A stretch of DNA of 64,000 nt from Arcobacter defluvii. Its GTDB lineage: Bacteria > Campylobacterota > Campylobacteria > Campylobacterales > Arcobacteraceae. The translations under genes and the position numbers were made by a program. Positions 1 to 9,149 of this stretch are shown here, one piece after another; the first letter of the stretch is position 1, and every line of letters begins with the position of its first letter. The DNA is taken from assembly GCF_013201725.1 (NCBI RefSeq), contig NZ_CP053835.1:2418001-2482000 (forward strand), given 5' to 3'. A model generated the notes under the pieces. It did no database searches. It saw only the letters and a program-made list of their open reading frames with translations, and had not been told where the DNA came from.

Positions 1-73
1 TCATATCTGCTACTAAACCAAACCCACAATTATCTTTAAAAGAAGTTAGTAAGTCTAAATTACACCCCATCAT
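1..73 (-). CDS. gltB: Glutamate synthase (NADPH) large subunit, 5' end only
   Basis: Only the first 24 codons lie in the window, read leftwards from an ATG at 73 (or an in-frame ATG at 70, which has the better spacing from the AAGG at 77-80). The start reads MMGCNLDLLTSFKDNCGFGL. In the GltB family the motif DNCGFGL holds the N-terminal nucleophile cysteine, exposed by propeptide cleavage, that releases ammonia from glutamine. The enzyme makes glutamate from glutamine and 2-oxoglutarate in the cytoplasm. The call rests on this one motif, because the rest of the gene is outside the window. Confidence 0.8.
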   Translation of the reverse strand, partial: MMGCNLDLLTSFKDNCGFGLVADM

Positions 74-359
74 TTTCCTTTATATTAATCTTTCATATTC
101 CGTAGTAAAGTTGGATAATAATATACTATAAATTAGTTTAAATTGTAGTTAAACACTTGAAATATTGAATCTTTACAACCGCTAATTATACAACAATTAT
201 TTCATATAAAAAAGTATAAATTATATATTTTTTATACAACAGATATTTTTTATACAATTTGTATAAAGTATCAAAAAATAGACAATTGTTAATAATTACA
301 TAATAGTTACATAACTTTTAACTATAATTTTTTATATCAAAATTTAAGGAGAGTAAGAT
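74..359 (+). promoter_or_regulatory. Divergent gltB/dctP control region with TTATACAA sites
   Basis: This 286-base AT-rich spacer has no credible gene. The octamer TTATACAA occurs at 186-193, 232-239 and 250-257. The last copy forms a perfect inverted repeat with TTGTATAA (259-266, one-base centre). A likely -10 TATAAT for dctP is at 323-328, and the ribosome binding site AAGGAG at 346-351 lies 8 bases before the dctP ATG. The repeated octamers upstream of the -10 look like operator half-sites for a regulator such as the response regulator at 5579-6265. That assignment is inference. Confidence 0.55.
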
Positions 360-1352
360 ATGAGAAAATTAGTTTTAGGAACAATTGCAGCAGCAATGTT
401 AGCAACATCGGGATTAGCAGCAGATTATACAATGAAAGTAAGTCACGTTGTAAGTGCAAGTACACCAAAAGGTAAAGCAGCAGACTTTTTTGAAAAAAGA
501 GTTGAAGAATTAACAGGTGGAAAAATTGATGTTCAAGTATTCCCAAATTCTCAATTATACGGTGATGGTGAAGAAATCAAAGCACTTGTTATGAATAATG
601 TACAAGTAATTATGCCAAGTTTATCTAAATTTACAAGTGTTGCACCACAAATGCAATTATTTGATTTACCTTTCATTTTTAGAGATAAAGCACATCTTTA
701 TAATGTAATGGATGGAGAAGTTGGTAAAACTTTAAAATCATTTGTAGATGCAAAAAAACAAATGATTGCTATGGATTACTGGGATGCTGGATTTAAAGAT
801 TTTTCTAGTAGCAAAAAACCTTTAATTGTACCAGAAGATGCAAAAGGAATGAAATTTAGAATTCAAAGTTCAAAAGTTTTAGAAGCACAATTTAAAGCTG
901 TTGGTGGAAATCCACAAGTTTTACCATTTTCAGAAGTATATTCAGCATTACAACAAGGTGTTGTAGATGGAACTGAAAATCCATTATCTAACTTCTATAC
1001 AAAAAAATTCCATGAAGTTCAATCTAGTCTTACTTTAAGTAACCACGGATACTTAGGTTACCTTGTTGTTATGAATGAGCAATTTTGGAATAAATTACCA
1101 AAAGATTTACAAGAAAAAGTTTCTCAAGCTATGAAAGAAGCTACTGAACTTGAAAGAAAAGAATCAGCAGTTGAAGATGCAAAAATTATGGATGAATTAA
1201 GAAAATATTCAAAAGAAACAGGAAAACTTGAAATTATAGAATTAACACCTGAACAAAAACAAGAATGGAAAAAAGCTATGTCAGTTGTTTATCCTAAGTT
1301 TTATGATGTAATAGGTGAAGATTTAATTAAAAAAGCAATTGATACAAAGTAG
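360..1352 (+). CDS. dctP: TRAP transporter solute-binding protein, DctP family
   Basis: A periplasmic receptor of 330 residues that would capture C4-dicarboxylates (or another organic acid) and deliver them to the DctQM permease. The first 21 residues form a Sec signal peptide (basic MRKL, hydrophobic core, ALA-type cleavage after GLAA). The mature chain has the family layout, including the FPNSQLYGD segment, FDLPFIF and the region around residue 168 (KFRIQ) carrying the conserved carboxylate-binding arginine. Length is normal for DctP. It is the first gene of dctPQM, 13 bases before dctQ, with a strong AAGGAG. Family assignment is firm. Substrate is inferred from the family and could be another carboxylate. 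Confidence 0.9.
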   Translation: MRKLVLGTIAAAMLATSGLAADYTMKVSHVVSASTPKGKAADFFEKRVEELTGGKIDVQVFPNSQLYGDGEEIKALVMNNVQVIMPSLSKFTSVAPQMQLFDLPFIFRDKAHLYNVMDGEVGKTLKSFVDAKKQMIAMDYWDAGFKDFSSSKKPLIVPEDAKGMKFRIQSSKVLEAQFKAVGGNPQVLPFSEVYSALQQGVVDGTENPLSNFYTKKFHEVQSSLTLSNHGYLGYLVVMNEQFWNKLPKDLQEKVSQAMKEATELERKESAVEDAKIMDELRKYSKETGKLEIIELTPEQKQEWKKAMSVVYPKFYDVIGEDLIKKAIDTK

Positions 1353-1365
1353 TAAAGTTTAAAAT

Positions 1366-1920
1366 ATGAAAAATTTTTTTGAAATTATCGACTTAATTGT
1401 AGGTACAATCAATAAAACAATGGCAGTCTTAGGACTGTCAATTGGTGTTTTATTAGCATTTATCAATGTAATATTAAGATATGTTTTTGATATGAGTCTT
1501 ACTTGGGCTGCTGAACTTACAAACTATCTTTTTATTTGGTCTGCACTTTTTGGTGCTGCATATGGTTTTAAACAAGGAGCACATATCTCTGTAACTTTAC
1601 TTATTGAAAAGTTTCCTCCGTTTATTACCAAATGTCTTCTAATTTTTGCAAATTTTATTTCAATCGCATATCTTGCTACACTATCATATTTTGGATATGA
1701 ACTTATCCTTATGTTAGCAGATTTTGGAGAAATGAGTGTTGATTTAGAAATTCCTTTATGGATCCCACACCTTGTACTTCCTATTGCTTTTGCATTAGCC
1801 GCATATAGAGCTGCTGAAAAATTAGTTGAAATTTATAATACTGATGCAAAAGATATTGAATTATTTAATGAACATGAAAATGTAATACATGAAGTTACAT
1901 CAAATAAAGGAGAAAAATAA
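1366..1920 (+). CDS. dctQ: TRAP transporter small permease subunit, DctQ family
   Basis: A 184-residue inner-membrane protein with four hydrophobic helices at about residues 15-38, 50-70, 88-112 and 130-150, as usual for DctQ. The motif NVILRYVF near residue 35 and the following LTWAAELTNYLFIW are typical of the family. DctQ pairs with DctM to form the sodium-coupled permease fed by DctP. The C-terminal 35 residues are a charged cytoplasmic tail. It sits between dctP and dctM, and the ribosome binding site for dctM (AAAGGAG) lies inside its last codons, suggesting coupled translation. Confidence 0.9.
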   Translation: MKNFFEIIDLIVGTINKTMAVLGLSIGVLLAFINVILRYVFDMSLTWAAELTNYLFIWSALFGAAYGFKQGAHISVTLLIEKFPPFITKCLLIFANFISIAYLATLSYFGYELILMLADFGEMSVDLEIPLWIPHLVLPIAFALAAYRAAEKLVEIYNTDAKDIELFNEHENVIHEVTSNKGEK

Positions 1921-1921
1921 T

Positions 1922-3202
1922 ATGGTTATTGCAACTTTATTTATCTTATTATTTGCACTTATGCTTTTAGGAGTACCTGTTGCTGTCGCATTGGGAACAA
2001 CTACACTTATAACTTCATTCTTTTTTACAGATATGGATTTAATGGGAATTCCTTCTAAAGTTTTTGATGGATTAAATAAATATACACTTATGGCTATTCC
2101 TATGTTTATTTTAGCTGGTTCTTTATTATCAAGAGGCTCTTCAGCTACAAGAATAATCGAATTTGCAAAAAGTTTAGTTGGGCACCTTCCAGGAGGACTT
2201 CCAATTGCAGCAATTTTAGCTTCTGTTATATTTGCAGCAGTAAGTGGAAGTTCACCTGCAACTGTTGCGGCAATTGGTTCTGTTATGTATGGAGCAATTA
2301 AACAAGCTGGTTACAATGAACAATTCGCCATCGGAACAATTGCTACATCTGGAACATTAGGTATTCTTATTCCACCATCAATTGTTTTCATTGTTTTTGG
2401 GGTAACTGCTGATCAATCTATTGGAAAACTTTTTATGGCAGGAGTTATTCCTGGACTTATGATTGGTGCAATGATGATGATCGCAACATATTTTTTAGCT
2501 AAAAAAAGTGGTTTTAAAGCAACTCAAAAGGCAACTTTTAAAGAAAGATTTTTAGCATTTAAAAATGCATTTTGGGCATTATTAATTATTGTAATTGTAA
2601 TTGGTGGAATTTACGGAGGTATTTTTACTCCAACTGAAGCTGGTGCATTTAGTGTAATGTATGCTTTTTTTGTTTCATTCTTTATTTACAAAGATACAAA
2701 ATACAAAGATTTATATAAAATTATTCTAGACTCAGCACAAACAAGTTCAATGATTTTCTTTATCATTGCAAATGCTATGCTTTTTGCTCACTTCCTAACA
2801 GACGAGCAAATTCCTCAACATATTACAGAAATGATTATTGAGGCAAATATGGGACCTTTAATGTTCTTATTAATTGTAAATATTTTACTTTTATTAATGG
2901 GACAATTCATGGAACCAAGTTCAGTGGTTATGATTACAGTACCGTTATTACTTCCAATTGGAGTTGCTTTAGGAATTGATCCTATTCATCTTGGAGTTAT
3001 TATGGTTGTAAATATGGAAATTGGTATGATTACCCCACCGGTCGGACTCAATTTATTCGTTGCAAGTGGTATTACCGGACTTAGTTTAAAACAAGTAATT
3101 ATCGCTTCATTACCTATGACAACAATTTTGATTATAGGCTTATTATTAATTACTTATATACCTGCAATTTCATTGTGGTTACCAACTTTAATGTATGGAT
3201 AA
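1922..3202 (+). CDS. dctM: TRAP transporter large permease subunit, DctM family
   Basis: The 426-residue membrane subunit that carries out sodium-driven transport. It is almost entirely hydrophobic, with about 12 helices. Diagnostic stretches are GVPVAVALG, AAVSGSSPATVAAIGS, GTLGILIPPSIVFIVFG, GGIFTPTEAGAFSV and the late IGMITPPVGLNLFV. I chose ATG 1922 rather than an in-frame upstream ATG at 1889, because 1922 follows AAAGGAG at 1907-1912 and gives the usual start just before the first helix. It begins one base after the dctQ stop. A hairpin with a T tract follows directly, ending the operon. Confidence 0.92.
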   Translation: MVIATLFILLFALMLLGVPVAVALGTTTLITSFFFTDMDLMGIPSKVFDGLNKYTLMAIPMFILAGSLLSRGSSATRIIEFAKSLVGHLPGGLPIAAILASVIFAAVSGSSPATVAAIGSVMYGAIKQAGYNEQFAIGTIATSGTLGILIPPSIVFIVFGVTADQSIGKLFMAGVIPGLMIGAMMMIATYFLAKKSGFKATQKATFKERFLAFKNAFWALLIIVIVIGGIYGGIFTPTEAGAFSVMYAFFVSFFIYKDTKYKDLYKIILDSAQTSSMIFFIIANAMLFAHFLTDEQIPQHITEMIIEANMGPLMFLLIVNILLLLMGQFMEPSSVVMITVPLLLPIGVALGIDPIHLGVIMVVNMEIGMITPPVGLNLFVASGITGLSLKQVIIASLPMTTILIIGLLLITYIPAISLWLPTLMYG

Positions 3203-3203
3203 A

Positions 3204-3230
3204 AAGAAGAGAGACTTTCTCTTCTTTTTT
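3204..3230 (+). terminator. Rho-independent terminator of dctPQM
   Basis: The stem AAGAAGAGA (3204-3212) pairs with TCTCTTCTT (3218-3226) around a five-base loop, followed by a run of T to 3230. It starts within two bases of the dctM stop codon. The convergent gene from 3937 stops at 3230, so the T tract touches its stop codon. Confidence 0.85.
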
Positions 3231-3937
3231 CAAATTAAAAAATTCTCAAAAATTATCCCATCAACTTTTTTAGCTATTTCTTCATATCTATTTTTATTTT
3301 TTATAGTCCAAGTTATAATTTCTATACCTTTTTTTTTACAAAAAATATAAATTGAACTATCTAATAACTTTTCATCTAAAGAGACAAAATCAGGCTTTAC
3401 TTTGAAAAATCTATATAAAAAAAGAATTTTTTCATATTTCCTAAAATTATTAGGAAGACTTTCAAAAATTAATCCTATTTTATGATTTAATCTACTCGTT
3501 TTTAGATAAATTAATATATCTTTTTCAAAAGAACACAAAAAATATTCACCCTTATATTTTCCCAATAATTGAAATACAATCTCTTCTAATAAACCTATAT
3601 TTTTATGTTTTTTTATTTCGATAATCAATGTAATTTTTCCATTTACTAAAGACAAAACTTCTTCTAATAATGGTATTTTTTCATCTGTTTCATATAAATT
3701 TAAATCTTTTAAAAAAGAGTATTTTACTTCTTCAATATTCTCTTTTTTATTACACAAACGATATAAATTCTCATCATGAAAAACTACTATTTTGTTATCA
3801 TTTGTAATATTGATATCAAACTCAACTGAATAATTATTTTCAATAGCCTTTTTAAATGCTAATAAGGAATTTTCAGGAATTAATTTATTATGATGAAATC
3901 CCCTATGAGCAATATATTTATTTTTAAATAAACTCAT
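3230..3937 (-). CDS. Glycerophosphodiester phosphodiesterase
   Basis: A 235-residue GDPD-family enzyme that would hydrolyse glycerophosphodiesters to glycerol 3-phosphate and an alcohol. It shows the N-terminal AHRG with catalytic His11, the metal-binding pair in VEFDIN (about residues 39-44), FHDE (about 54-57), a central IIEIKK strand and a C-terminal TWTIKN region. There is no signal peptide, so it resembles cytoplasmic UgpQ-type enzymes. Its start overlaps the 3' end of the upstream histidine kinase gene by 14 bases, so the two are co-transcribed. A role in sensing is not implied by the family and the pairing may be only positional. Confidence 0.85.
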   Translation of the reverse strand: MSLFKNKYIAHRGFHHNKLIPENSLLAFKKAIENNYSVEFDINITNDNKIVVFHDENLYRLCNKKENIEEVKYSFLKDLNLYETDEKIPLLEEVLSLVNGKITLIIEIKKHKNIGLLEEIVFQLLGKYKGEYFLCSFEKDILIYLKTSRLNHKIGLIFESLPNNFRKYEKILFLYRFFKVKPDFVSLDEKLLDSSIYIFCKKKGIEIITWTIKNKNRYEEIAKKVDGIIFENFLI

Positions 3938-5513
3938 AATTTATGTCTTTAACTAAACTATCTTTTGGTACAAAAACACCAAACTTTGCACCTACTTTTG
4001 TATTTCTAACTCTTAGTTTTCCTTTCATATTTTTATCCACAATGATTTTCGACATATATAAACCTATTCCTGTACCTTTACTATCTTCTTTCGTAGTAAA
4101 ATATGGTTCAAAAATTTTTCCTTTAGGTTCGACTAAAACTCCTCCACCATTGTCTTCTACATATAAAACTACATAAGTATCTTCTTCATAAGCTGTTATT
4201 TTTATTGTTGGATTTTTTATATTTTTTTCTATTAAAACATCTTTTGCATTATTTAAAATATTTAATAAAACTTGTTCATATTCATTTAAATACGTCTTTA
4301 AAGTAATATTTTTATCTATATCTATTTGTAAATCTATATTATAGTTTTTTAATGTACTCGAAATTATATTTATAACCAAATCAACAACTTTATATAAATA
4401 AAACTCTTCTTTTTCTTTTTTAGGCATAAAAAAATTTCTAAAATCATCAATTGTTTGAGACATAAATTCCAAAACTTTATCTGCTTCTTGAGATTTTTGT
4501 TCCATAGTTTTTGAATCAAGTGCATCAATACTATATTTAAATCTTATATACATAAGAATTGAAGATAATTCACTTAATGGTTGCCTCCATTGATGAGCAA
4601 TATGAGAAATCATCTCACCCAATGCAATAAATTTGGATTTTTGTACTAATAATTGTTCTTTTTCTCTATTTTTTTCAATCTCTTTTCTTACTTTTTCTTC
4701 TAAGGATTGATTTAAAACTTCTAATTCTTTTGCATTAAAAAGAACTTTATTTTCATAATCCTTTAGAACTTTATCAATTTTTTGAGAGATTACAATTGAA
4801 ATTAAAATTGCAATAGACAAAAACATTATAAAAAGAACTACATTTTGTACTACTTGATTTTTAACTCTTTTTTTTAAATCTTTTGTTTTAAGAGCAATCT
4901 CATTTTCCATATCGTCAGTATAAACACCAACAGCTATAATCCAATTCCATTTTTCATAATATTTAAAATATGAAATTTTTTGTTTTATCTCTTTCGTATC
5001 AGGTTTTTTATAAGCATATTTAGTAAAAGATTCACCTTTATATCGAATATCTCTTAAAAAATCTTCTCTAAATTTTTTACCATCTTCATCTTTGTAATTT
5101 GTTGAGATATATTGTCCAACAATATCTAATCTATTTGGATTTACTATTAACTTTGCAAAATTATCTCCACCTTGCATATTTTCAACTTCATAAACAAAAA
5201 AATAGTTACTTGTATTCTCTTCAAAGGTAATATTATTTAATAATCTTACCGCATCCATTTTTTGTTCTTCATCATCTAAATTTGATTTAACAATATTGTA
5301 ATTTAAAATATCAATAATCGTATTTATCTCTTTTTTCAAAGTCATTTTTTTATCAGAATAATATTCATTTACAAATTTTTCCATTTCAATATCAAAATCA
5401 TTATATGTATTTTTTACATAAAAATATGACATTGCAAAAACCATTGATGACATTATGACAATAAAAGTAAAAATAATTATTTTTGATAAATTTTTTTCAG
5501 TAACCAATCCCAA
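3924..5513 (-). CDS. Sensor histidine kinase with periplasmic Cache domain
   Basis: A 529-residue membrane kinase. Helix 1 is at about residues 10-32 and helix 2 at about 220-243. Between them is a periplasmic domain of the single Cache type (features SNYFFVYE, NPNRLDIVGQ, WNWIIAVGVYTDD), a common sensor of small organic acids. A coiled coil follows. The HisKA segment has the phospho-acceptor His307 in HIAHQWRQP, and the HATPase domain has NILNNAKD, DNGGGV and KGTGIGLYMS. The start is TTG, 7 bases after AAGG. It is divergent from a response regulator gene 65 bases away, and its 3' end overlaps the GDPD gene. The dctPQM operon lies next door, so dicarboxylate sensing is a reasonable inference. 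Confidence 0.9.
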   Translation of the reverse strand: MGLVTEKNLSKIIIFTFIVIMSSMVFAMSYFYVKNTYNDFDIEMEKFVNEYYSDKKMTLKKEINTIIDILNYNIVKSNLDDEEQKMDAVRLLNNITFEENTSNYFFVYEVENMQGGDNFAKLIVNPNRLDIVGQYISTNYKDEDGKKFREDFLRDIRYKGESFTKYAYKKPDTKEIKQKISYFKYYEKWNWIIAVGVYTDDMENEIALKTKDLKKRVKNQVVQNVVLFIMFLSIAILISIVISQKIDKVLKDYENKVLFNAKELEVLNQSLEEKVRKEIEKNREKEQLLVQKSKFIALGEMISHIAHQWRQPLSELSSILMYIRFKYSIDALDSKTMEQKSQEADKVLEFMSQTIDDFRNFFMPKKEKEEFYLYKVVDLVINIISSTLKNYNIDLQIDIDKNITLKTYLNEYEQVLLNILNNAKDVLIEKNIKNPTIKITAYEEDTYVVLYVEDNGGGVLVEPKGKIFEPYFTTKEDSKGTGIGLYMSKIIVDKNMKGKLRVRNTKVGAKFGVFVPKDSLVKDINYEFI

Positions 5514-5578
5514 AATAAAACCTTCTTAACCTAATTTCGCTATGATAACATAATTTTTATAATAAGGATTCTTAGAAT

Positions 5579-6265
5579 ATGAAAAATGATTTTATAAATA
5601 AACTTAACGCTTATACCGTTTTATATGCAGAAGATGAAGATGGAATTAGAAATAATATTCAAGAGATTTTAACTCATCTGTTTAAAGAAGTTATTTGTGT
5701 AAAAAATGCAAGTGATGCATATATGAAATATCTTGAATATAATCCAGATTTAATTATAACTGACATAAAAATGGGAAATGAAACAGGAATAGATTTATTA
5801 AAAAAGATAAGAAAATCAGATTCAAAAACAAGAATTATTATAACTTCAGCATATACAGATTTAGAATATTTACTTCAAGCAACAGAGCTTCATTTGATTA
5901 AATATATTATAAAACCAATAACTCAAGATAAACTTATGGAAGCACTTGAAGCTTTTATAAATAGTTATGACACAACAAAAATTTATAATTTAATACCAAA
6001 TTGGATTTTTAATTTTAGTAAAGCAACTATATCAAATAGTAAAGAAGAATTTACTCTTACAAAAAAAGAAAATATTTTTTTAAAGCTTTTAATTAGTAAA
6101 AATAGAATTATTACATATGAAGAACTTGAAACAAATATTTGGGATGAAGATTCTATCATGACTGCAAATGCTATGAGACTTTTTATCAAAAACTTTAGAA
6201 AAAAACTTCCTAAAGATTTTTTGAAAAATATACAAGGTGTTGGATATAAACTAGTTAGAGATTAG
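5579..6265 (+). CDS. Response regulator, receiver plus OmpR-type winged helix
   Basis: A 228-residue transcription factor. The receiver (about 1-125) has the acidic pair in YAEDED, phospho-acceptor Asp62 in IITDIKM and Lys in YIIKP. The C-terminal winged helix (about 145-228) ends in the OmpR/PhoB signature IQGVGYKLVRD. AAGGA precedes the ATG by 10 bases, and a TATGAT -10 lies near 5541. It is divergent from the Cache-domain kinase and is most likely its partner. The neighbouring dctPQM promoter with repeated TTATACAA sites is a candidate target. The gene's last 15 bases overlap the convergent membrane-protein gene. Confidence 0.9.
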   Translation: MKNDFINKLNAYTVLYAEDEDGIRNNIQEILTHLFKEVICVKNASDAYMKYLEYNPDLIITDIKMGNETGIDLLKKIRKSDSKTRIIITSAYTDLEYLLQATELHLIKYIIKPITQDKLMEALEAFINSYDTTKIYNLIPNWIFNFSKATISNSKEEFTLTKKENIFLKLLISKNRIITYEELETNIWDEDSIMTANAMRLFIKNFRKKLPKDFLKNIQGVGYKLVRD

Positions 6266-7078
6266 TTTTATATCCTCTTTTTGTTCTTCCTTTTCTTCAT
6301 AAACAGAAGCTTTTTGTAATTTATCAAGTTGTATAAAATATGAATGTCCTAAATAAATAACATAATAAACTGCACTAAAAAGCGTTGCAAATGGGATCAT
6401 TGAAATAATATATAAAAACAATGTTCTAAGTCTAAAATTATTCCCTTGAGTTTTATAAATTGTTTTATACTCTTCTTTACTTAAAATTGTTGAGCTTACA
6501 TCAAAATTTAGAAGTTTATGAAAGAAATAATAAAGAGGTAAAGAAAAAGCTATTATATTTAAAACAGGAACAAAATAAACTGGAATTAACACTAAAAATA
6601 AAATTATCATCATTATTGCACTTTTAAATAATACCCATAAAGAAGAAAATAAGGTTCCATATCCATTTAAAACTAAATGAGAATAGTATCTTTTATGTAA
6701 TATTCCTAAAATCATTGGTGTTAAAAAACCAATAATAATTATTGATAAAATCACTGAAGCTTGTAAAACAATAACTGTTCCAATTGAATAAAGTAAAAAT
6801 CCTGCAATCCAAGAAGTAAAAGAATATTTAAACAAAAATACTATCAAATAAGTTGCCCAAATAAAATAAAAAGGAGCATTTTCATCAATAACAACTTCTT
6901 GTCCATTTTGAGAAGCTGCTGCTATTTCTTGTAAACTTGAAATTCCAAAATCTGCTGCCGCAAAAAATATTGCATATAAAATAATCATCGTTATAATCAA
7001 CGGAATTAATGCAATTCTTAACATTGAACTTGTAAAAAAATCTTTTATACTTTTAAATATAATTTCTATTTCATCCAT
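6251..7078 (-). CDS. EI24/CysZ-like integral membrane protein
   Basis: A 275-residue inner-membrane protein with about six hydrophobic segments (roughly residues 20-42, 72-92, 95-125, 145-175 and 222-245). Its beginning (DEIEIIFKSIKDFF) and the stretch ending in LNFDVSS with a following Arg/Leu-rich helix match the EI24 domain family that includes the sulfate permease CysZ. Similar proteins in this phylum are uncharacterised, and no sulfur-assimilation genes are nearby, so I would not name a substrate. It starts directly next to the stop of the radical SAM gene and is probably co-transcribed with it. Confidence 0.7.
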   Translation of the reverse strand: MDEIEIIFKSIKDFFTSSMLRIALIPLIITMIILYAIFFAAADFGISSLQEIAAASQNGQEVVIDENAPFYFIWATYLIVFLFKYSFTSWIAGFLLYSIGTVIVLQASVILSIIIIGFLTPMILGILHKRYYSHLVLNGYGTLFSSLWVLFKSAIMMIILFLVLIPVYFVPVLNIIAFSLPLYYFFHKLLNFDVSSTILSKEEYKTIYKTQGNNFRLRTLFLYIISMIPFATLFSAVYYVIYLGHSYFIQLDKLQKASVYEEKEEQKEDIKLISN

Positions 7079-7969
7079 TTAAATCCTTTTTTCATCAAAT
7101 CTTGTTCGATACTCACACTTTTGACAAAGTTCTTCAACTAAAATATTTTTTTTAAATCCCTTTTGAATATCTAAAACTTTTTTTGATTTTAATATATCTT
7201 CTATTTGTGTATTGTTTGTATTCCCTAAATTTACAACTGCATTTTGGTCTAAGCAACAAGGAATAACATCACCATTTGTTAAAATCCCAAAATGTGAATC
7301 TAAACCATAACAAAAACCTTTTGTAGAAACAATCTCATTATTTAAAGATGGCCAGTTAAAATATTCATCAAAATTAAAAAATATTTTTCTATCTATTCTT
7401 ATATTTTTAGGTCTTTGTTTATAAACTTCTTCTATATTTATTTCTGTATTAAATGCTTCATTTATTTTATCAAAAACTTTAGTATTAAACTCTTTTGCAC
7501 TTTTTTCTTCATCTAAATTCCAAATTCTAAAATTTATAAAATATTCATGTTTTCTACTTTGAGCAAATTTTACAAAATTTATAATTGGTTCTAAATATTC
7601 ATCTAAAGATTTCTTATGCGAATTTGCATTATATGAATTTATTGAAAAATTTATTTGCTTTATTGTTGAATTTAAAAGTGTTTCATAATGTTTTTCATTT
7701 ATATTATTTGCTGTTGTTGTAATATTTACTTTTAATCCATGCTTTAAACTAATATTTAGATATTCATTTAAATTTGTCAAAACAAGTGGATCGCCAACAA
7801 CATGATAAGCCAACTCTTTTGTATATGGCTTTAATTGAAAATTTAAACTATCAAATTGTTCTAAACTCATTATTCCATTTGGTAAAATTTTTGGAGGGCA
7901 AAATGTACATTTTAAATTACATATATTAGTTATTTCTATATGTACTTTTTTAAATTTTTTTATATTCAT
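7079..7969 (-). CDS. Radical SAM protein with C-terminal SPASM-like cysteines
   Basis: A 296-residue iron-sulfur enzyme. The radical SAM motif CNLKCTFC has cysteines at 17, 21 and 24 to bind the [4Fe-4S] cluster that cleaves S-adenosylmethionine. Further cysteines in GFCYGLD, PCCLDQ and LCQKCEYR resemble the auxiliary-cluster binding region of SPASM proteins. The fold and chemistry class are clear, but the substrate is not. No peptide precursor or partner maturase is visible beside it. The nearest downstream neighbour is the EI24-type membrane protein on the same strand. Confidence 0.85.
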   Translation of the reverse strand: MNIKKFKKVHIEITNICNLKCTFCPPKILPNGIMSLEQFDSLNFQLKPYTKELAYHVVGDPLVLTNLNEYLNISLKHGLKVNITTTANNINEKHYETLLNSTIKQINFSINSYNANSHKKSLDEYLEPIINFVKFAQSRKHEYFINFRIWNLDEEKSAKEFNTKVFDKINEAFNTEINIEEVYKQRPKNIRIDRKIFFNFDEYFNWPSLNNEIVSTKGFCYGLDSHFGILTNGDVIPCCLDQNAVVNLGNTNNTQIEDILKSKKVLDIQKGFKKNILVEELCQKCEYRTRFDEKRI

Positions 7970-8073
7970 TCCTTATTTTAATTTTTTAAATTGTATCTAA
8001 TAGTTATTAAAAAATAATCAATTACTAAAATGAGTTTGACTATAATATAGCTACTATTAAAAAAGGTAATAAT

Positions 8074-8397
8074 ATGGAAATGATTTTAAATGAAAATGAT
8101 TTAGTAGTTGGTGCAAGATTTGAAAATGGAACAATTCAAGATTATATAGATGATAAAAAAATTTATGGTCTTATTAGAATTGAAAATACAACTGCAAATT
8201 GGTTCTTGTTTAATAAAGACGAAAGCGAAGATGATCTTCAAAAACTTTATAAAAAAGTTTTAAATGAAGAACATTTTATACAAGATGATTTTGGTGAAGA
8301 AATAGTAATCTTTAATAAAAATGGTAATATTGCTTTTAATGAATTTGCAAACAAAATAGATGAATATTTAGGTGATGAAATAGGAAACTTTATCTAA
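8074..8397 (+). CDS. Small acidic protein of unknown function
   Basis: A 107-residue soluble protein rich in Asp and Glu, with no signal peptide, membrane helix or cysteine. I do not recognise the family. AAGG precedes the ATG at a good distance, and a TATAAT at 8041-8046 is a likely -10, so it appears to be a real single-gene unit. It is convergent with the next gene, whose stop lies only 10 bases away. Confidence 0.6.
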   Translation: MEMILNENDLVVGARFENGTIQDYIDDKKIYGLIRIENTTANWFLFNKDESEDDLQKLYKKVLNEEHFIQDDFGEEIVIFNKNGNIAFNEFANKIDEYLGDEIGNFI

Positions 8398-8406
8398 ATA
8401 AATCTA

Positions 8407-9141
8407 TTAGTCAATAAAAACTTTTTTATAAATAATATCAAAATTCTGAATTGGGTCAGGATTAAATTCATCCTCTTTTTCATGCGTCCAAAATAGATAT
8501 TTATTTCTAAATTTATTATAACTATTTACAAAGAAAATATTAAAAGCTGTAGCAAAAACAACATTTGTCTTTTTATCTATAAATTTATACTCATATTTTC
8601 CATAAATTTTAGGTAAAAAAGTATCTTGTATTTTTTTTAAAATTTCAAATCTTGGATTTATTTCTTCATTTTTAGTATTTTCATAAACATTTGAATTTAA
8701 ATAAACTCTTTGTGTATTATAAATATATCTATTGTATTTGTGGGCATAAGTTGATATATCAATAAATTTATCAATATAACTTTCATGTAATACTTTTATC
8801 TCTTCTCTTTCACTTTGTGTTAAATCTGTAGAATATTTCAAAGGATAAATATAAACACCAATCATAGATAAACTATCAATTTTTGACTCACTATTTTTTG
8901 TAGGTTGTAAATAAACTTTTGAATCCATTTGAGTTAAAGAATAATAATTTTTTATAGCATATTTTATAAAAATATCATAATAAACTAAACTCAACAAAGA
9001 TACTAATAAAACAAAAAACAAAATTACACTTTTAAAAATTTTTGATAATATAAAACTTATAAAAAAACAAAAAGATATAAAAGATAAATTTGCTGGAATA
9101 AATAAAAAGCTTTCAGGTACGACTAATTCAAAAGATGGCAT
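8407..9141 (-). CDS. Membrane-anchored protein of unknown function
   Basis: A 244-residue protein. The first 60 residues contain two closely spaced hydrophobic helices (about 10-32 and 37-60). A soluble, Tyr- and Asn-rich domain of about 180 residues follows, probably periplasmic. No family or catalytic motif is recognised. It follows the 178-residue gene on the same strand after only 8 bases, so the two form a unit. Confidence 0.6.
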   Translation of the reverse strand: MPSFELVVPESFLFIPANLSFISFCFFISFILSKIFKSVILFFVLLVSLLSLVYYDIFIKYAIKNYYSLTQMDSKVYLQPTKNSESKIDSLSMIGVYIYPLKYSTDLTQSEREEIKVLHESYIDKFIDISTYAHKYNRYIYNTQRVYLNSNVYENTKNEEINPRFEILKKIQDTFLPKIYGKYEYKFIDKKTNVVFATAFNIFFVNSYNKFRNKYLFWTHEKEDEFNPDPIQNFDIIYKKVFID

Positions 9142-9149
9142 TTAAACTT

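Noticed and set aside
1889-1921. Upstream start for dctM inside dctQ
   Set aside because: It adds a charged 11-residue extension before the first helix and has no ribosome binding site. ATG 1922 does.
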